Assembly: GCF_014192105.1 (NCBI RefSeq)
Contig: NZ_JACHXK010000005.1
Location: forward strand, 1-64,000
Length of the DNA: 64,000 bases
Origin: Paenibacillus phyllosphaerae
Lineage (GTDB): Bacteria > Bacillota > Bacilli > Paenibacillales > Paenibacillaceae
Reading direction: 5' to 3'
The notes beneath the pieces were generated by a model that worked only from the letters and a program-made list of their open reading frames with translations, did no database searches and was not told the DNA's origin. Positions 24,870-32,305 of the stretch are shown here, one piece after another. Position numbers and translations under genes: made by a program. The first letter of the stretch is position 1; every line of letters starts with the position of its first letter.

Positions 24870-24938
24870 CGCTAGTCAACTCTCTAAAACAGTATGATAC
24901 CGAAGATGTCGCTTTGTGTCAATGGCTGCGGCGGGTCT

Positions 24939-25226
24939 TCACAGCCCGTTCAATACTCGTTCCGCCTGCTCGACAAGCCGGCGCGTAATGGAGCCGCCAA
25001 TATATCCAACATCTCGGGTTGCCAGGCGGGACCATGGCACGCTGGCCGGGTCGTTCGACTCGCCGATCGTTCCAAAATCATCGGCTGCGAACTCCGTCAT
25101 TCCGAGCCGGTCCGGGGTCACCGCACCTGCCGTCAATCCCAGTTCTGCCGCGATTTCATACTTCATCTGATTGAGCGCTGCCTTACACTCCGGTACAACC
25201 ACGATGTTGCTTCGACGTCTAGCCAT
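24939..25226 (-). CDS. Alpha/beta-type small acid-soluble spore protein
   Basis: 95-aa DNA-binding spore protein that coats and protects forespore DNA. The sequence has the family pattern: VPECKAALNQMKYEIAAELG (consensus near the germination-protease region) and DVGYIGGSITRRLVEQAERV near the C-terminus (consensus G-x-I-T-x-R-L-V). It is more divergent than typical SspA/B: longer, with an insertion between the two conserved segments (FAADDFGTIGESNDPASVPW). I chose the ATG at 25226 (MARRRSNIVVV) with AGGAGGTG 9 nt upstream. Expected to be made in the forespore; I could not find a convincing sigmaG promoter. Confidence 0.9.
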   Translation of the reverse strand: MARRRSNIVVVPECKAALNQMKYEIAAELGLTAGAVTPDRLGMTEFAADDFGTIGESNDPASVPWSRLATRDVGYIGGSITRRLVEQAERVLNGL

Positions 25227-25416
25227 TTCTTCAAGCACCTCCTCGAATGTTGTATGACTAGTGTGCGCGCTGAGGAGGAATTCGAAGCCGCTAACTTCTT
25301 GTCAGCACGGGCAAAAATAGCTACCCCTGTCATGATACGCATATTCGTACTCCGTATGTTCCGGATGACGCAAACCTTAATGCAGCACCCTTGTTCATAT
25401 CGTTGTCCAAACGAAC

Positions 25417-25453
25417 AAGAACCCGCATGGAGTATGCTCCATCACGGGTTCTT
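25417..25453 (-). terminator. Hairpin after the 180-aa exported protein gene
   Basis: AAGAACCCG (25417-25425) pairs with CGGGTTCTT (25445-25453), with inner TGGAG/CTCCA pairing. No T-run follows on either strand, so termination would be weak. It lies 20-60 nt after the stop at 25475. The rest of the 250-nt gap to the SASP gene shows nothing else. Confidence 0.5.
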
Positions 25454-25474
25454 GCGTCGTGTCTTTAATGAAGG

Positions 25475-26017
25475 TTATGAGGACGGTTGATCTTGAATCG
25501 CGTATTGCCCGCGTACCAGGACAACGATGCTGCCGCTCGTCTGCTCCGGGGAAACTTGAATACCGCGACCGCCGCGAGCGGATAGCATGAGGTGATCATT
25601 CGACACCTTACCGCCGTGCTTAATCTCAGCGCCATCGGTTAGATCCGATAACCCGCTCGTGTCGCCACTGAATACCAGCGCCTTACCGGAACGAATGACA
25701 AACTCGGCACTGTTCAGCGAAACTATTCGTTTGCCTACCGGTACGGTGACCACTTCGAACTGTTGCGACGCGGTTGAGCCGCCTTCATCCGTTTGGCCGC
25801 CTGAGCTGCTGCCTCCCGTAGAACCGCCGCTTGACCCTGATCCGGATAAAGCCGCCAGCTTCTGATCGACATAGCTCTTCGTCACCACCGGATCTTCGAT
25901 CGATCCAGGGGTAATCGTCTCTCCATCGGCCTCCAGCCTATTGCTCAACATCGCCCCTGACAGGATTCCTGCAATGAGCACTCCTGCGATCGTCACTACT
26001 TTGAATTGCGTTCTCAA
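25475..26017 (-). CDS. Small exported or membrane-anchored protein, unrecognised
   Basis: 180-aa protein with an N-terminal hydrophobic anchor (FKVVTIAGVLIAGILSGAML), a segment VVTKSYVDQKLAAL, a Gly/Ser-rich linker (SGSGSSGGSTGGSSSGGQTD) and a C-terminal beta-rich domain of about 90 residues (FEVVTVPVGKRIVSLNSAEF...RGGRGIQVSPEQTSGSIVVL). The start is uncertain: a GTG at 26032 overlaps the GGAGGTG ribosome-binding site itself, so I favour the TTG at 26017. It follows the 835-aa exported protein by about 30 nt and is likely in the same operon. Similar domain layout occurs in Paenibacillaceae but no function is known to me. Confidence 0.7.
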   Translation of the reverse strand: MRTQFKVVTIAGVLIAGILSGAMLSNRLEADGETITPGSIEDPVVTKSYVDQKLAALSGSGSSGGSTGGSSSGGQTDEGGSTASQQFEVVTVPVGKRIVSLNSAEFVIRSGKALVFSGDTSGLSDLTDGAEIKHGGKVSNDHLMLSARGGRGIQVSPEQTSGSIVVLVRGQYAIQDQPSS

Positions 26018-26048
26018 AACGTCCTGCTGCACCTCCGATAACGTACGT

Positions 26049-28556
26049 TTAGCCGTTCGTCATGGCCGTATTGAGCTTCTTGGTCGCGAGCAGTTTTTTA
26101 TGTCCATTAAAGGAATCATATACATTGATCGTGAATGCCCGGAAAATGATTCCCGACAGTTTCGAATCTTCGAATGCGACCGAAGAGTCAATATCTTCGC
26201 CAAGCTTCAGCTCCGAATTGCTTCCATCGATATTCAGTACTTGCTCGTACTTGTTGTCTCCATCCTGTAATTCGATAACAAGCTGATGCGTTCCTGCCAC
26301 TTTTTCGTAAGTTGTCGATTTTTCGAGATCATACTCGAAATCGATCCGGATTTTGTAGGCATCTTCAAGCGATGGCGAGAATTTCTCCATGCTAAGCGTG
26401 TACGGGTTGATCTCCAGATCCTCGAATGCTTCCTGCTGAACGGTCGTATCCTCGAACGGAAGCGTGAACTTGTACGCATTCACGAATGCGTCAGCCGTGC
26501 CCTTCGCAGGCGTAAAGGCAGCTTCGGTAATGCCTTGGCCGATCCACAATTCTACATCCGTCAGATCGTAATCGATCGGGAATTGAGCCGAGACGGCTAC
26601 GAGACCTTTCTTACTCGGCGAAACCTTGTCGTCGATGTTGAGGAATGTTCCTTGGATATAACCGCCGTCCTTCGTCTTGAAGTAAGCTTGAAGATTCGGC
26701 AGGTTGGCCAGACGTGTCTCAAGGTTCGAATAATCGAACTCGGCATAAAGCACTTTCGTATCTTCGTCTTCATCCGTGTACGTATGAACCTGGTTAATCT
26801 TGAGGCTCGACTTGCGACCGATTTCTTTAATATCCATCGTCTCGGTTGTCTTCAGCGTTGGCGGCTCCATCATCGAGCTGCTCAGCTGGAAGCGTCCGAT
26901 CGGCGTAGAACCTGTACCGCCATCGCTATCCACTTCGGACAGGACGACCGTCATATCGTTCGACGTATACGTGTAAGGCACTTTCGTGCTGATGATATAG
27001 TTCGTGTAATCGCCGCCGTTCAGCGCGACGCTCGAATCGGTCTTAATCAGTTTGACGTTGGCATCGGCCACCTGATAGCCATTCAGCAGCAGCGTCGCTT
27101 TCAGGTTAGGCAGTGACTTCATACCTAACTGCGTGTTACGAACGGTAACCACCGCATTGATCAAATCCTGCTCGCCCCATGGGAGACGCTCGCCGCGTGT
27201 AAGCGAAAATTCGAACATACCTTGCTTCGTGTAGTAATTAATCGCGGTGTTGCTCGAATTCTGGTTCGCCGACTTGGCAGGGATCATGAACAATCCGGTT
27301 ACGAAACCCTTCTTGTTCTCTTCGCTCGTCTTGCGGATCACCAGCTTCAGCGTGCTTGTGCTAGCCGTCGATGGCAGGTCGAACTGCAGATATTGTTCCT
27401 TCGCAATGCCCGTCGACAATTCGACAGCCGTCGAAGACGACGAAGTTTTCGCCGGATACAGCGCGCCCGTGCTCGTCATGACATAGTAACTGTACGTTGG
27501 CAGCGTAACCGATGATTTGCCCGTGTTCGTATAGTTCAGATACATCGATACCAACTGCGTATCGCCGTCTTGATCGTAGTACGTATCACGGATCTTCGTA
27601 TTCACGGCCATGCCGTCAATCGTCAGTTTGCCGATTGCGCCAGCCTTCACGTAAATACTGTTCTGGTCGACAGGTTTCATCGCATAGGTGGCGAATGGAA
27701 TCTCTGTCTTCGTCGTAGCGTCCGTCGACGTCACGATCAGCTGCATATTCGGGTCAATCTTCGAGATCGGCAGCGTACCATATAGCTGCAGCTCTTTGCT
27801 CGTGCCTGGCAGAAGGGTTGTCTCGCTGCCGGAATCGACGCTAAGCTTGTTCATCGTGCCGCCCGAGCGCTTAATGTAATAATTCAGCGTCGAGAGGTCA
27901 ATACTTTGATTACTATAGTTCGTGATGCGGTAGGTCAGCGAGCTCTCCAATTGTCCGCCGATAACGACAAACTGGGCGCGTGGCAGGATCGTACTGATCT
28001 GCTTGCCATCGAGGCGCAGCACACGGCCTGTAGCTGTCGGTACAGTCAGGTTGTAGTTGGTCGGGATGGCCACTTCACCTAACGAACGCGTGTAGTTCGG
28101 TTGGCTGAAGTCCCACTTCACCAGCTTGAATTTGAGATCCGTTACGGTCACATTCGCATTCACGGTTGCCGTAAAGCGATATTCTTGCGTCGTCTTCGCG
28201 ACAACTTTCGTCTTCTTCGCATCCGTCTCATTCATCGTGATCGTATATTTGCTGCCGCTCTTCGTCCAGAGCTCCAGCCAATAGTCGGAGAAGTCGAGAT
28301 CCTTGGTCCCGCCGTTATAGACCGAAACGGTGAAATAGACCGTTTTCTCATTGCTGCCGTACATAAACTGAACGTTGGAAACACGGGCCGAGCTCGAACC
28401 GCCCAAATTAAACGCCTTCAAGGTCGTAACAGTCGTCGAAGTGGCAGCGGCCTTAACCGCAGTTGCAGCATGAATTTCATAGGGATTCGTGGTTAATGGC
28501 AAGATAGCCGTTGAAGCGATTAATAGAGAGAGTCCCGCACGATGCAATACGCGCAT
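26049..28556 (-). CDS. Large exported beta-rich protein, unrecognised
   Basis: 835-aa protein with a signal peptide (LHRAGLSLLIASTAILPLTT, cleavage near AAT around residue 33). The rest is a series of beta-sandwich-like segments of about 100-130 residues, many beginning with phrases such as VQFMYGSNEKTVYFTVSVYN, VVIGGQLESSLTYRITNYSN, VSMYLNYTNTGKSSVTLPTY and LYAEFDYSNLETRLANLPNL, each describing strand-turn-strand patterns. No SLH, LPXTG or catalytic motif is visible, so how it stays at the wall is unclear. I chose the ATG at 28556 with AAGGA 11 nt upstream rather than the in-frame start at 28610. It is followed by the 180-aa exported protein and lies directly after the S-layer gene. Confidence 0.75.
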   Translation of the reverse strand: MRVLHRAGLSLLIASTAILPLTTNPYEIHAATAVKAAATSTTVTTLKAFNLGGSSSARVSNVQFMYGSNEKTVYFTVSVYNGGTKDLDFSDYWLELWTKSGSKYTITMNETDAKKTKVVAKTTQEYRFTATVNANVTVTDLKFKLVKWDFSQPNYTRSLGEVAIPTNYNLTVPTATGRVLRLDGKQISTILPRAQFVVIGGQLESSLTYRITNYSNQSIDLSTLNYYIKRSGGTMNKLSVDSGSETTLLPGTSKELQLYGTLPISKIDPNMQLIVTSTDATTKTEIPFATYAMKPVDQNSIYVKAGAIGKLTIDGMAVNTKIRDTYYDQDGDTQLVSMYLNYTNTGKSSVTLPTYSYYVMTSTGALYPAKTSSSSTAVELSTGIAKEQYLQFDLPSTASTSTLKLVIRKTSEENKKGFVTGLFMIPAKSANQNSSNTAINYYTKQGMFEFSLTRGERLPWGEQDLINAVVTVRNTQLGMKSLPNLKATLLLNGYQVADANVKLIKTDSSVALNGGDYTNYIISTKVPYTYTSNDMTVVLSEVDSDGGTGSTPIGRFQLSSSMMEPPTLKTTETMDIKEIGRKSSLKINQVHTYTDEDEDTKVLYAEFDYSNLETRLANLPNLQAYFKTKDGGYIQGTFLNIDDKVSPSKKGLVAVSAQFPIDYDLTDVELWIGQGITEAAFTPAKGTADAFVNAYKFTLPFEDTTVQQEAFEDLEINPYTLSMEKFSPSLEDAYKIRIDFEYDLEKSTTYEKVAGTHQLVIELQDGDNKYEQVLNIDGSNSELKLGEDIDSSVAFEDSKLSGIIFRAFTINVYDSFNGHKKLLATKKLNTAMTNG

Positions 28557-28624
28557 TCCATCATCAGTCCTTTTTGTAGATTCTACTGATATAGACGAAA
28601 AGTAGCCCAAAAAGTTTCACTGGC

Positions 28625-28657
28625 AAAAAAAACAGGACCGATTTCTCGGTCCTGTTT
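28625..28657 (-). terminator. Strong terminator after the S-layer gene
   Basis: AAACAGGACCGA (28630-28641) pairs perfectly with TCGGTCCTGTTT (28646-28657), and eight T's follow on the minus strand. A second small hairpin (AGAGA/TCTCT, 28661-28676) sits between it and the stop codon. This arrangement suits a very highly transcribed gene. Confidence 0.95.
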
Positions 28658-28677
28658 CGTAGAGAGGTTAGTCTCTA

Positions 28678-31638
28678 TTATTTTACGATTACTTTGAACG
28701 TGATGGATTTACCGTTCGAAGTGATTGCTACAACGTTGAATGTGTCGCCAGCTTCAACAGTTGTAATTGTGTGGTCGTTAGTGAAGCCGGAGTAAACAAC
28801 GCTCTTCAGCGAAGTCGTGATAACTACGCCATATTGGTCAGTTACTTCAACAGCGTCAGCTGCGAAAGCTTTAACCAACGCATCGCTGTTAACGCTAGCT
28901 GCAGCAACGGAAGCAACGTTGCTACCTTCTTCTGTAGCTACACCTTGCGTACGAAGCGCAAGTGTTGCAGGTGCAGGAGCGTCATCGGATACTGTTACTG
29001 CTTTAGTAATCGGCTCTTGAGTAGTGTTCTTAACAGCAACGATTACGTTAACTGTCAGATCACCATCGTCGAATGCATCATCTGCATAACCGAATGCTTC
29101 GATTGTGCTATCGTCTGCATTGAATTCAACGTTGCCGCTAGTAGTTGTAACTTCATAGTACGAAGTAGGAATAGCAACTTTGGAACCGTCAGCCAGAACG
29201 CCACTTACAGTAAGGTCTTTGTCGTAAGTTGTTTCAGCTTCAGTTGGTACAGCCAGGATTTTGCCAAGGTCAGCTACTTCGTAAGAAGCGATGTCAGCTT
29301 GCTCAACAACTTTAAGATTCAGCGAGTATGCGCTGCCTTTAACTGTTTTGTCAGTAGTTGTGAGGTCAGCATTCAGAAGGGACAGCGTGAACTTCTGGCT
29401 ACCTTTCTTCTCGCCTTCAAACGTGAGGCCATCACGTTTTACATAGTTACCGCCATCAGTGATCGAAACAGTGTAATCTGCCCAATCGAAGCCTGGGTAG
29501 CTGTCGTCTGTTTGATCAAGCGTGCGACCGTATTGGTCTTGAATGATAACATCGTCAGCGATGCTCAGAGTATCTGTAGCATCAACTGCGTATACTTTTG
29601 CAAAGTCAGAGTCAATGCCGGAGATTACAGTTGGTACAGCTGCTTCTCCAACTTTGATCGTTTGGTTGATAACTTTGTTTGTTTTTGTTACAGCAGTCAG
29701 TACATAAGTACCTTCTTTGAGACCGTCAACAGTCAGGTTCACTTTGTTGTTCACGTAGTCAGCTACGAATTCAACGCCTTCGCCAAGCTCGTGACCACCA
29801 ACAGTGATGTTGCTGAATGCTGCATTCAGTTTGCTAGCAGAAGTAATTGCGTTGCCGAATTGGTCAACTGCTGTGAATGGTACATTGAACTCTTCACCTG
29901 CTGCTGCGAAGCTTGGGGAAGAGAATGTTACGGAATCAGCTGCAACCGCTTCTTTAACAACTACGTCGAAGGAAGCGAGTTTACCAGTTGTAGTCGATAC
30001 GATTGTTACTTTGGAAGTACCAGCAGCAACCGCATTGTCTTCATCTTCGTCACCTGCAAGTGCAAGTGCAACATATTCCACATCGTCGATCTCAACAGTT
30101 GTGAAATCGCCTTTAGTGTTGGAGTCTGTTACATAATCAACACTAGCATAGTTTTGGTTGGAAACCGATACAACTACGTCATCTTTAACATAAGATGCAT
30201 CTTTGATTGGGTTACCGTATTGGTCTTTAGCTGTTACGATCAGGAAGTACTCAGCAGCGTCATCGCCAGCTGTCAGAGTATCGCCATCTTCGTTGTACAG
30301 TTTATCGATGGAGATTTCAGCAACACGTGCTGGCGAAACGACAGTCAGAACTGTGTTTGCGAATGTGCTGGACTCTACATCAAGAACCGATACAGCAATT
30401 TTGTCATTGAGGTTCAACACGCCAGCTTCTGGAACAGTCAGAACACCGTCTTCAGCAGAGACTTTGCTGTTGCTACCACGGCCAACAGTAAATGTCAGTT
30501 GGTCTTCGTAGTCAGAAGTAACATCTTCACCGTATTGGTTCAAGACTTTGTAACCTACAGTGTAAGTTGCATCGTCTTCGTCATAACCACGAATGAGAAC
30601 CGCTTTGTCGGAAGTGAACTCGATTTTAGCAACTTTCTCGTCTTCAGCTGTGAAAGTAGCTGTGATCGCAGCTTCTTGCAGACCTGTTACGGAAACAGTG
30701 TACGAACCTTCAAGCAGGGAAGAAGCGAACTCAAGAGTCGCAACGTTCTTGTCAGCGTTGAAAGCTGCTGTTTGGTTAACAGTGTTGCCGTTAGCGTTCT
30801 TAACAGTGATTACAGCTTTAGCTGTGTCAACTGCTTGGTTGAAAGTCAGCTCGAGTTTGTCAGCGCCAGTCAGCTTAGCTGTAGCCGTGATTGCTTCGAG
30901 TTTAACTTCAACTTCATAAGTTACGCCTTTGTATTCAACGGATACTTTAGTCGCTACGCCGACTTGCAGAGCGTCCGTAAGTTCTTTTTTAACTACGCCA
31001 CCGTCAGTGAACGTAACTTCGATGTTTTTGGAGTCAACAACTTTCGTGCTCTTCACGGAAGTTTGTGTTTTCTCGTAAACAACGAACGATGCGTCAACGA
31101 GGTCGCCACGAGTAGCAAGCTTCGTGTAGTCAGCGGAAGCAGGGATCAGACCAGCTTCAACAGCTGCTGCTACATAGCCAGTAGCCCATGCGCTTGTTTT
31201 GCCTTCAACTGTTGCGTCAGCTTTAGGAGTAAGACCCATTGCAGTTACAACGATCTTAGCAACTTGCTCAAGCGTAACGTTCAGTTTAGGACCGAATTTG
31301 CCAGCGCCGATACCTTCGAGAATTTTCTTCTCAGCCAGTGCGCCGATTTCGCCGATTGCCCAGTGGTTAGCTGGTACGTCAGTGAAAGAAGCTGCTGCAG
31401 TAGCGTTACCAGTCAGGTTCAGCAGTGCTGCAAGAGCTTTAGCGAACTCTGCACGAGTCATGTTCGCTTCCAGGTGGGATTGACCATCTGGGTAGCCTTG
31501 GAAGATACCTGCTGTTTTCATTGCTTGGAATTTACCTTCTGTGTCAAGCGTCGTTGTTGCGTCAGCTGCGAATGCTGCGGATGCGAACATCGAGAAAGCC
31601 ATAGAAGTTGCTAGGATTGCGGATAAACTTTTTTTCAT
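28678..31638 (-). CDS. Probable major S-layer protein (N-terminal SLH domains)
   Basis: 986-aa exported protein. A classic signal peptide (MKKSLSAILATSMAFSMFAS, ending AAFAAD) is followed by three SLH domains in the first 210 residues (GIFQGYPDGQSHLEANMTRA; FTDVPANHWAIGEIGALAEK; a more divergent third ending near LVDASFVVYEKTQ). About 750 residues of Ig-like/Big-type beta domains follow, with a recurring DQYGNPI / DQFGNAI / DQYGRTL motif. Codon choice differs from the neighbours (GCT, GTT, ACT, AAC preferred), as in very highly expressed genes. The single sigmaA promoter, 180-nt leader, SD AGGAGGAG and strong terminator also fit. SLH domains should bind the wall polymer pyruvylated by CsaB. 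Confidence 0.93.
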   Translation of the reverse strand: MKKSLSAILATSMAFSMFASAAFAADATTTLDTEGKFQAMKTAGIFQGYPDGQSHLEANMTRAEFAKALAALLNLTGNATAAASFTDVPANHWAIGEIGALAEKKILEGIGAGKFGPKLNVTLEQVAKIVVTAMGLTPKADATVEGKTSAWATGYVAAAVEAGLIPASADYTKLATRGDLVDASFVVYEKTQTSVKSTKVVDSKNIEVTFTDGGVVKKELTDALQVGVATKVSVEYKGVTYEVEVKLEAITATAKLTGADKLELTFNQAVDTAKAVITVKNANGNTVNQTAAFNADKNVATLEFASSLLEGSYTVSVTGLQEAAITATFTAEDEKVAKIEFTSDKAVLIRGYDEDDATYTVGYKVLNQYGEDVTSDYEDQLTFTVGRGSNSKVSAEDGVLTVPEAGVLNLNDKIAVSVLDVESSTFANTVLTVVSPARVAEISIDKLYNEDGDTLTAGDDAAEYFLIVTAKDQYGNPIKDASYVKDDVVVSVSNQNYASVDYVTDSNTKGDFTTVEIDDVEYVALALAGDEDEDNAVAAGTSKVTIVSTTTGKLASFDVVVKEAVAADSVTFSSPSFAAAGEEFNVPFTAVDQFGNAITSASKLNAAFSNITVGGHELGEGVEFVADYVNNKVNLTVDGLKEGTYVLTAVTKTNKVINQTIKVGEAAVPTVISGIDSDFAKVYAVDATDTLSIADDVIIQDQYGRTLDQTDDSYPGFDWADYTVSITDGGNYVKRDGLTFEGEKKGSQKFTLSLLNADLTTTDKTVKGSAYSLNLKVVEQADIASYEVADLGKILAVPTEAETTYDKDLTVSGVLADGSKVAIPTSYYEVTTTSGNVEFNADDSTIEAFGYADDAFDDGDLTVNVIVAVKNTTQEPITKAVTVSDDAPAPATLALRTQGVATEEGSNVASVAAASVNSDALVKAFAADAVEVTDQYGVVITTSLKSVVYSGFTNDHTITTVEAGDTFNVVAITSNGKSITFKVIVK

Positions 31639-31827
31639 AACCTTTTTGTCTCCTCCTCGAATATCTTTCACTTTGTTTCGAGAGCTTCAGCTTCCGTTCA
31701 AGAACGTAAGCCTTGCTTCCCATAAAATGATGTCTACGAGCAAGCAGCCGATCCATGTCGGAGACTGTCGCAGAAACTAGTAAACAGGTGAAAAATGTAA
31801 AACTACTAGGGAACTACACACCTCAAC
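31639..31827 (-). other. Untranslated leader of the S-layer gene
   Basis: About 180 nt between the predicted transcription start (near 31821) and the ATG. It contains a strong SD (GAGGAGGAG) but no good open reading frame with its own ribosome-binding site. Long stable leaders are common on S-layer mRNAs. No clear riboswitch is visible. Confidence 0.5.
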
Positions 31828-31856
31828 ATTATACAATGGCGATATTCCTAGGTAAA
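31828..31856 (-). promoter_or_regulatory. SigmaA promoter of the S-layer gene
   Basis: TTTACC (31856-31851), a 17-base spacer and a perfect TATAAT (31833-31828) on the minus strand. It lies 190 nt before the S-layer start codon. Confidence 0.75.
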
Positions 31857-32022
31857 GTAGATTTTAGGAAACTTCGTTCCAAAATCTCTCATCTTGCTAC
31901 CGCCTCATTGTCGTTTCGTGGTGTTCACATGTAATTAAACGCAGCCTATCTCAAAAAGTTGCGGTGTTGCGAAAAAACTTTTAAAAACTTTTTCTATCTC
32001 TATGAACTTGTCCATCTAAGGT

Positions 32023-32086
32023 GCTCGTTTACCCTAGGTTGTTGCTCGTTTACCCCGCCACATCGCCTAGTATAGCTTGTTTACCT
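32023..32086. repeat. Three direct repeats GCTCGTTTACCC upstream of the S-layer promoter
   Basis: GCTCGTTTACCC at 32023-32034, again at 32044-32055, and GCTTGTTTACCT at 32075-32086. Start-to-start spacings are 21 and 31 bp, i.e. two and three helical turns, so all copies face one side of the DNA. They lie about 170-230 bp upstream of the -35 element and could be a regulator-binding array. Confidence 0.55.
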
Positions 32087-32140
32087 GAGCCGCGTCATCA
32101 CAAAACACTTCCCATAAGAGGACAACTCTCGCATCTCTGC

Positions 32141-32250
32141 CAACAAGGTGAACCGGCTAACGCCGTCTTTGAATGGCGTAGCGCGGTTCATTCCGGAGAA
32201 ATTGAGAGTGATTTATAATCGTGAAACTTATAAATTCCTCAATTTTAAAA
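32141..32250 (-). repeat. Structured intergenic element, copy 2 (upstream of the S-layer gene)
   Basis: Unit 1: TGAACC (32149-32154) pairs with GGTTCA (32185-32190), with inner GCT/AGC and ACGCC/GGCGT helices. Then TCCGGAG. Unit 2: AAATTGAG (32199-32206) pairs with CTCAATTT (32238-32245), with an inner TTTATAA/TTATAAA stem. Compared with the metK copy, the stems differ in sequence but keep their pairing. It lies between the terminator of the 1410-aa SLH gene and the S-layer promoter, outside the predicted S-layer transcript. Confidence 0.7.
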
Positions 32251-32293
32251 AAGAAGCAGCGGGAACTGGCAATTTGCCGTTCGTCGCTGCTTC
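32246..32293 (-). terminator. Terminator after the 1410-aa SLH gene
   Basis: GAAGCAGCG (32253-32261) pairs with CGCTGCTTC (32285-32293), with an inner GGCA/TGCC pair, and six T's follow on the minus strand. It begins 13 nt after the stop codon and abuts structured element copy 2. Confidence 0.88.
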
Positions 32294-32305
32294 TGCCGTA
32301 TTGGA

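Noticed and set aside
24642-24938. SAM-I riboswitch in front of metK
   Set aside because: No S-box core motifs are visible on the minus strand; only the repeat element and a simple hairpin.
28771-31614. 947-codon open frame on the plus strand
   Set aside because: Exact antisense of the S-layer gene. Cys/Ser/Phe-rich composition, no ribosome-binding site; it is open only because of the codon bias of the real gene.
31562-31756. Small frame overlapping the start of the S-layer gene
   Set aside because: No ribosome-binding site, and it runs out of phase into the S-layer gene; treated as leader.
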